From assembly GCA_025782575.1 (NCBI GenBank), contig JALGYY010000022.1:1-9857 (forward strand): a DNA stretch of 9,857 bases, in the 5' to 3' direction. Source of the stretch: a bacterium (GTDB taxonomy: Bacteria > Orphanbacterota > Orphanbacteria > Orphanbacterales > Orphanbacteraceae). Numbering within the stretch: the first letter of the stretch is position 1; each line of letters begins with the position of its first letter. A program made the position numbers and the translations under genes. This document shows positions 6,586 through 9,857 of the stretch, piece after piece. The notes under the pieces are model-generated. The model did not search any database. It saw only the letters and a list, made by a program, of their open reading frames with translations, and was not told the DNA's origin.

Positions 6586-7728
6586 ATGACCACGCCCGCC
6601 ATTCCCGACGAGATTCGACATACTATACTAGCCATTAGCATTGCTCTAGCATTGGCACCGTATATTCCGGGGCGGGATTTGGGCCCAATTAAGGTGCCCA
6701 AAGTTAACGCGATGTTTCGGAAGCTGCTTCAGTGGGGCGGCCCTCTTCTGATAATCATCTCGGTGCTCCTATATCTTCCAATCATTCCTGAAACCGAACA
6801 ACCAAGTTTCCGCTTCAAGGATGCCATATGCCGTCCGGACACGCTCTGGATAGTGCAGGAGGGAGGACCCCGTTTCGAACCGGACCATTTGACTCTTGAG
6901 TTAGACGGAATTCCTTTTCATGAACAAGTTCTTCGTGGACCAAACAGTAGGGTTGATAACTGGTACTTCGCAATGCAAGGTCGCAATCTCCCTGAAGACC
7001 TTGTAAAGGATGGAGCACATGACATACGAATTCTATCTCGAGGACGTGATCTCGCCAATCATGGAAAGGTTTTCTTTTCATCCTCCCCTCCGACGGTAAG
7101 CGCTCACATTGAGAAGCAGGATATGGATTCCTACGGCATTTTCGGCAAGGCGATAACCGGAACTCGGCTCACTAGCGACACTATCAAAGTAAACCTGCTT
7201 TTCTTCCATGAAGGGGCGGGCCAAAAGGTGGCAGTCCCCGTGATCCAGGTCGTAGATCTTGAGAGCGGCGATGCGCACTACGAATTCCACTACAGAATTT
7301 CAAACGTCCCGAATATGACATCCGAATCGCAAGCGTTTGATAGCCCGTTTTTTAGAATGGAAATCACTGATCAGATAGGGAACGAATTTCACCACGTTCA
7401 ATCATACGCTCATTTTGTCGCGCCGGGGAGGCAGTCATTTGGAACAGACCGGACCAAGATCTCAGTTAGGAAAGTTTCCGGGGAAGAACCGGGCGAGATT
7501 CGCGCCCAAATCCGGGTAAGCTCGGGAAGAACTCTTGGCGACTGGAAGAATAGTGACACTCATCCGATTTCGCTATTGGTGAACGGCCAGGCGGGGGGCA
7601 CAAGATCTCTATCATGGACTGACCTGCCTGATAGCAACAACGCGCGACCTTCCTTGACGGTTACCTTCCTTGACGGTTGTACTTCGAGATGGTCGAAGCA
7701 TTGGGGTTTCATTTGGAAACCAATATAG
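6586..7728 (+). CDS. N-terminal part of a frameshifted membrane-anchored protein
   Basis: 380 residues as read, but the last 21 (360-380) are out of frame because of the duplication at 7647-7678. Two hydrophobic helices, about 11-26 and 49-67, are separated by a short loop (PYIPGRDLGPIKVPKV) and followed by a large exported region. That region has beta-strand-rich stretches resembling Ig-like or carbohydrate-binding sandwiches (for example FEPDHLTLELDGIPF, HDIRILSRGRD, HPISLLVNGQ), but I cannot name a family. ATG 6586 has only an AG-rich stretch upstream (AGGAAAGAAG at 6569-6578) rather than a well-spaced Shine-Dalgarno. Removing one copy of the 16-bp duplication fuses it to the fragment ending at 8164 to give about 520 residues, presumably the ancestral form. 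As it stands the product lacks the fibronectin-III-like end. Composition is clearly less GC-rich than the metallopeptidase gene. Confidence 0.7.
   Translation: MTTPAIPDEIRHTILAISIALALAPYIPGRDLGPIKVPKVNAMFRKLLQWGGPLLIIISVLLYLPIIPETEQPSFRFKDAICRPDTLWIVQEGGPRFEPDHLTLELDGIPFHEQVLRGPNSRVDNWYFAMQGRNLPEDLVKDGAHDIRILSRGRDLANHGKVFFSSSPPTVSAHIEKQDMDSYGIFGKAITGTRLTSDTIKVNLLFFHEGAGQKVAVPVIQVVDLESGDAHYEFHYRISNVPNMTSESQAFDSPFFRMEITDQIGNEFHHVQSYAHFVAPGRQSFGTDRTKISVRKVSGEEPGEIRAQIRVSSGRTLGDWKNSDTHPISLLVNGQAGGTRSLSWTDLPDSNNARPSLTVTFLDGCTSRWSKHWGFIWKPI
7647..7678 (+). repeat. Exact 16-bp tandem duplication causing a frameshift
   Basis: ACCTTCCTTGACGGTT occurs twice without any gap, at 7647-7662 and 7663-7678. 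Sixteen is not a multiple of three, so the frame shifts by one and a stop appears at 7726-7728. With one copy removed the reading runs RPSLTVVLRDGRSIGVSF without interruption into the second fragment. The arrangement is what replication slippage or an assembly duplication would leave. Confidence 0.95.
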
Positions 7729-8164
7729 TGACTCCGACCGGCTTGATTCAAGCCGTGTTGCCTATAGAGTAGAGAGCCGTGTTTCGGACGGATCTGTTTA
7801 CTCTAGCAACACCGAAGTATATTCAGTTCCCCTGACGATCTCAGACATCACAGCGTCCCCATCTGGACTCGATGCGTTCGCTGTTACGATTACGTGGAAG
7901 ACCAATTTAGCTTCAGATTCGCAGGTGGAATTTGGAGAAACAGAGGAGTATTCAGCGCGTAGCATCGTCGACACAGCACAATTGAGTGAGCACTCGATAA
8001 CTCTTCTCGAGCCAGAAGTACGAGACGATATTCTATATCATTTTCGAGTTATCTCAACTTCACCAGAGGTTGGTATGGTGAAATCCGGTGATTTCTCGTT
8101 TCGTTTTGATGTTCCGGGAGTCGGGAGTCCAAGTGTGATAACTGGGCTTCGAGAAATACAATGA
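7670..8164 (+). pseudogene. C-terminal part of the frameshifted protein, fibronectin-III-like
   Basis: 164 residues counted from a TTG at 7670, which lies inside the duplication and is not a credible independent start: no ribosome binding site precedes it. Residues about 56-146 form a fibronectin type III-like domain of the kind found in surface and phosphatase-N proteins: VTITWKTNLASDSQVEFGET is followed by HSITLLEP, ILYHFRVISTS and SGDFSFRF, matching the strand order ITW…VEYG…H…L…YHYRV. In the repaired gene this domain is the outermost end of the membrane-anchored protein, a likely ligand-binding or spacer module. Unless frameshifting, slippage or independent initiation rescues it, this part is not translated. 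The stop at 8162-8164 precedes the terminator of the opposite operon. Confidence 0.75.
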
Positions 8165-8199
8165 ATCTGCCCTGTCTATCCGGAAAGACCGGTGTCCTT

Positions 8200-8226
8200 A
8201 AAAAAACTCCATCTGCACTTGATGGA
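8200..8226 (-). terminator. Intrinsic terminator of the minus-strand operon
   Basis: Read on the minus strand, TCCATC (8226-8221) pairs with GATGGA (8213-8208) across a 7-nt loop; one G then precedes seven T residues (8206-8200). It lies about 120 nt beyond the lipoprotein stop, with a repeat copy between, and also separates this operon from the convergent plus-strand gene ending at 8164. The plus strand lacks a T-run after the stem, so it should act in one direction only. Confidence 0.7.
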
Positions 8227-8234
8227 CGTCAGGC

Positions 8235-8310
8235 CATCCTCCCGCCGCGTGCGTGAGTCCTGCGCGCGTGGCCAGGGGACGCACACATCCTCCCGGCGCG
8301 TGGTGGGGCG
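8235..8310 (+). repeat. Dispersed CACGTG-type repeat, locus 4
   Basis: The full unit, 8235 to about 8284, starts CATCCTCCCGCCGCGTGCG, continues TGAGTCCTGCGCGCGTGGCCA and ends with a diverged GGGGACGCAC. Here the CACGTG core reads CGCGTG, as in the unit at 3977. A degenerate second unit starts at 8286 (CATCCTCCCGGCGCGTGGTG), a 51-bp period. The copy lies between the convergent genes, inside the region expected to be transcribed from the minus strand before the terminator. Confidence 0.85.
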
Positions 8311-8345
8311 TGAATTGCTGTCGATGGGAAAAGCTAAAGAGTAGA

Positions 8346-8849
8346 CTACCGTTCGAAATAATCATCCACAGGATCGTACATCCTTGATTCTCCGGGGATT
8401 CTGGGGGGGCGGGGGATTCTCTTGTACACAATTTCATCCCCATCTCGATACCTGATGACCCAATGATTTAGTTTGGGTTCGCGCATTAGGTTGTAGGTGT
8501 ACTCTCCCTGGTAAAACACGAAAGTATTGGATAGCATTTCAAACGTGTATTCGTAGAGTGGGTCCTGAACCATGTGATAATTATAGACAAGCCCTACCCA
8601 CATCTTTGAGGTGTTCTCTCCGAACGGCCTCGTGATCATCTCGTCGGGCTCGCCAAAGACTTTTGTGATTTCGGCGGGGAGCATACCGACTCTAATCTCT
8701 TCCACGGCGAGGGCAGAGAATGAGGGGTGACGGTTCGGGCTGCCAGCAGCACACCCCTGCCCTATTAGAACGACAACCAGTATAGCGAGAAGCGCTTTCG
8801 TCCAGGCCCGGATCATCGAGACACCACAATTGTCACTTCTACTGAACAT
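8346..8849 (-). CDS. Outer-envelope lipoprotein with BamE/SmpA-like motif
   Basis: 167 residues. Positive residues (MIRAWTK, 12-18) and a hydrophobic stretch (19-29) lead to LIGQGC with Cys33 as the probable lipidation site, though the residues before it are not a textbook lipobox. Residues about 48-70 read VEEIRVGMLPAEITKVFGEP, the hallmark of BamE/SmpA/OmlA-like proteins (small alpha-beta lipoproteins, in BamE a part of the outer-membrane beta-barrel assembly machine). Later strands (TFVFYQGEYTYNL, HWVIRYRDGDEIVYKR) fit the fold; the acidic-aromatic tail to 167 is extra. Membership of the actual BAM complex is not implied, as the fold is widespread. Start 8849 (ATG, GAGGA 5 nt upstream) overlaps the preceding gene by 11 bp, indicating translational coupling; an internal ATG at 8816 would give a shorter signal peptide but has a weaker site. 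Confidence 0.72.
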   Translation of the reverse strand: MFSRSDNCGVSMIRAWTKALLAILVVVLIGQGCAAGSPNRHPSFSALAVEEIRVGMLPAEITKVFGEPDEMITRPFGENTSKMWVGLVYNYHMVQDPLYEYTFEMLSNTFVFYQGEYTYNLMREPKLNHWVIRYRDGDEIVYKRIPRPPRIPGESRMYDPVDDYFER

Positions 8850-9723
8850 GCAATTCCTCGTCATCAGCAAACAACTGTTCCCGTACGGCCTCAAAATCAA
8901 GCCAGATTCTCTCGACGGTTCCTTGGGGGACGGGTATGCGCAATGGCTCGTCCGGCTTGTCGATACTAATAATTTCAATAAGAACGTCTGGCCATTCTCC
9001 GGAGCGGGGCTCGAATAGCTCGGGTAAGAACTGGAACATACCGAATTGCGCTAAATCCCTCCCGGCCACGAATCCACCATCGCCAAAATCCATCTTGCTG
9101 TAGGTAACACCCCGGCGAACCTCCTTAGCTGGGACGCCATCTATCTTGAGAATCAGATCCAGGAGATCCCCCTTGAATTCCATTTCATATTGTCCGTAGT
9201 ATGTTGTTCCGACCAGCCCGGCTGCGATGGAGCCGAGAATGTTTCCTGCAATACTCCCCCCAGTTTGGCCGATTTCGGGGAAAGCGGTAATCAAGACTGT
9301 GGGTGTATACTGCCCAAGGTATTGATACCAGTCTTTGAGATCTTCGAAAGCATCATACGTATCGATTTCTCGGGCTCCGCCCTTTGCCTCTCTCTTTCTT
9401 CTCTTCTTCATCAGTTCGAATTCGTTCTTTTTCTGCGAATGGTAAACCTGCGGCGGTGTGGTAATCTGCACTCGGTAGTCACCGGTCTTCGTGATTGAAG
9501 AGAGCTCATACACTCGTAGATTCCTGCCTATTCTTAGCGCCGCTGCTTCCAGTCCCCATATAGGATAGGGATAAGGAGGAAGAACAGGCAGCTTCTCCGG
9601 GCTGGGAGGCTCTGTGTCGGCGGCGAGCTCAGCGGCGCGGGTTATCAACCCGAGCGCCGGTGTAATAACCACACTCCCAGATAGTCCCGGCCCGCGTCGG
9701 GTAAAATCACCAAACGTATTCAT
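8839..9723 (-). CDS. Uncharacterised 294-residue protein, first gene of the lipoprotein operon
   Basis: I do not recognise the family. There is no clear signal peptide; the first 60 residues are Pro- and Ala-rich (PSPEKLPVLPPYPYP at 41-55). Residues about 66-92 look like a beta strand pair, 98-116 is a strongly basic patch (KKNEFELMKKRRKREAKGG), and 153-176 is a Gly-rich small-residue hydrophobic segment (GGSIAGNILGSIAAGLVG) that could be a membrane helix or a packed GxxxG-type helix. The C-terminal half (178-280) is beta-rich with FKGDLLDLILKIDGV, FGMFQFLPELFEP and VERIWLDF, and looks like a folded domain. ATG 9723 is chosen over a GTG at 9732, because AGGGA precedes the ATG by 10 nt but abuts the GTG. 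Its 11-bp overlap with the downstream lipoprotein suggests the two products act together at the envelope; that is inference from position only. Confidence 0.65.
   Translation of the reverse strand: MNTFGDFTRRGPGLSGSVVITPALGLITRAAELAADTEPPSPEKLPVLPPYPYPIWGLEAAALRIGRNLRVYELSSITKTGDYRVQITTPPQVYHSQKKNEFELMKKRRKREAKGGAREIDTYDAFEDLKDWYQYLGQYTPTVLITAFPEIGQTGGSIAGNILGSIAAGLVGTTYYGQYEMEFKGDLLDLILKIDGVPAKEVRRGVTYSKMDFGDGGFVAGRDLAQFGMFQFLPELFEPRSGEWPDVLIEIISIDKPDEPLRIPVPQGTVERIWLDFEAVREQLFADDEELHVQ
8855..8859 (-). promoter_or_regulatory. Shine-Dalgarno GAGGA inside the upstream gene
   Basis: On the minus strand GAGGAATTGC precedes ATG 8849, a 5-nt spacing. It lies within the last codons of the upstream gene (stop at 8839-8841), which decides the lipoprotein start and supports a two-gene operon. 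Confidence 0.65.
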
Positions 9724-9811
9724 TGCGACCACTTCCCTGTCATTGTATGTCGTCAGCCAAAATGGGACAGTTTCTCCTGAGAGCTAAAGGACACCCTCTC
9801 TTAGATCAGCA

Positions 9812-9834
9812 GGCCGAAGTAAATCGTTTCGGCC
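9812..9834 (-). promoter_or_regulatory. Hairpin in the leader of the minus-strand operon
   Basis: GGCCGAA (9812-9818) and TTCGGCC (9828-9834) form a perfect 7-bp stem around a 9-nt loop. If the TATAAT at 9850-9855 is the -10 box, the stem would begin within about 10 nt of the transcript's 5' end, a position typical of stabilising leaders or operator sites. No T-run follows, so termination is unlikely. Confidence 0.4.
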
Positions 9835-9849
9835 AATCGATCTCCCTTG

Positions 9850-9855
9850 ATTATA
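9850..9855 (-). promoter_or_regulatory. Candidate -10 box (TATAAT) of the minus-strand operon
   Basis: The minus strand reads TATAAT, a perfect -10 consensus, about 125 nt before the ATG at 9723. The -35 box would lie beyond the window edge and cannot be judged. Confidence 0.4.
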
Positions 9856-9857
9856 CC

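Overview
The window looks like chromosome of a Gram-negative bacterium in or near the FCB / Candidatus Eisenbacteria type of lineage. This is inferred from two secreted proteins that end in the same ~85-residue PNPFNP…YDVAGRLVR… module (FlgD-Ig-like / T9SS type A sorting-like), from a secreted beta-helix protein with the DPLFC…GALGVGC ending, and from several lipoproteins. No rRNA, tRNA, CRISPR array, transposase, integrase or phage gene was seen.

Layout. Positions 1-340 are a non-coding tail downstream of the first gene and contain one stem-loop. Positions 341-2887 (minus) encode a large, GC-rich secreted zinc metallopeptidase with an N-terminal prodomain-like region, a HELGH active site, a jelly-roll-like domain and the C-terminal sorting-like module. 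Positions 2888-3513 are a divergent intergenic region with no convincing gene. The plus strand then carries a small SH3/LSm-like lipoprotein (3514-3918), a secreted parallel beta-helix protein with the same C-terminal module (4179-5642), a two-helix membrane protein (5800-6156) and a membrane-anchored protein with a C-terminal fibronectin-III-like domain. That last gene (6586-8164) is broken by an exact 16-bp tandem duplication. A convergent two-gene minus-strand operon closes the window: an unrecognised 294-residue protein (8839-9723), then a BamE/SmpA-like lipoprotein (8346-8849) that overlaps it by 11 bp. A clear intrinsic terminator for this operon lies at 8200-8226.

The most distinctive non-coding feature is a GC-rich repeat of about 50 bp, often containing CACGTG. 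It occurs at four intergenic places (3371, 3977 as a perfect-period tandem pair, 6216, 8235), always in the same orientation and usually followed by a degenerate second unit. Three of the four follow the stop codon of a plus-strand gene.

Almost every gene product here is predicted to be exported, lipidated or membrane-anchored, so the window is best read as an envelope/secretome neighbourhood. The genes right of about 3050 are visibly less GC-rich than the metallopeptidase gene and mostly encode uncharacterised proteins, which suggests accessory DNA, but no mobility gene supports a particular transfer route. I see no complete new system. The strongest leads are the dispersed repeat and the duplication-induced frameshift.
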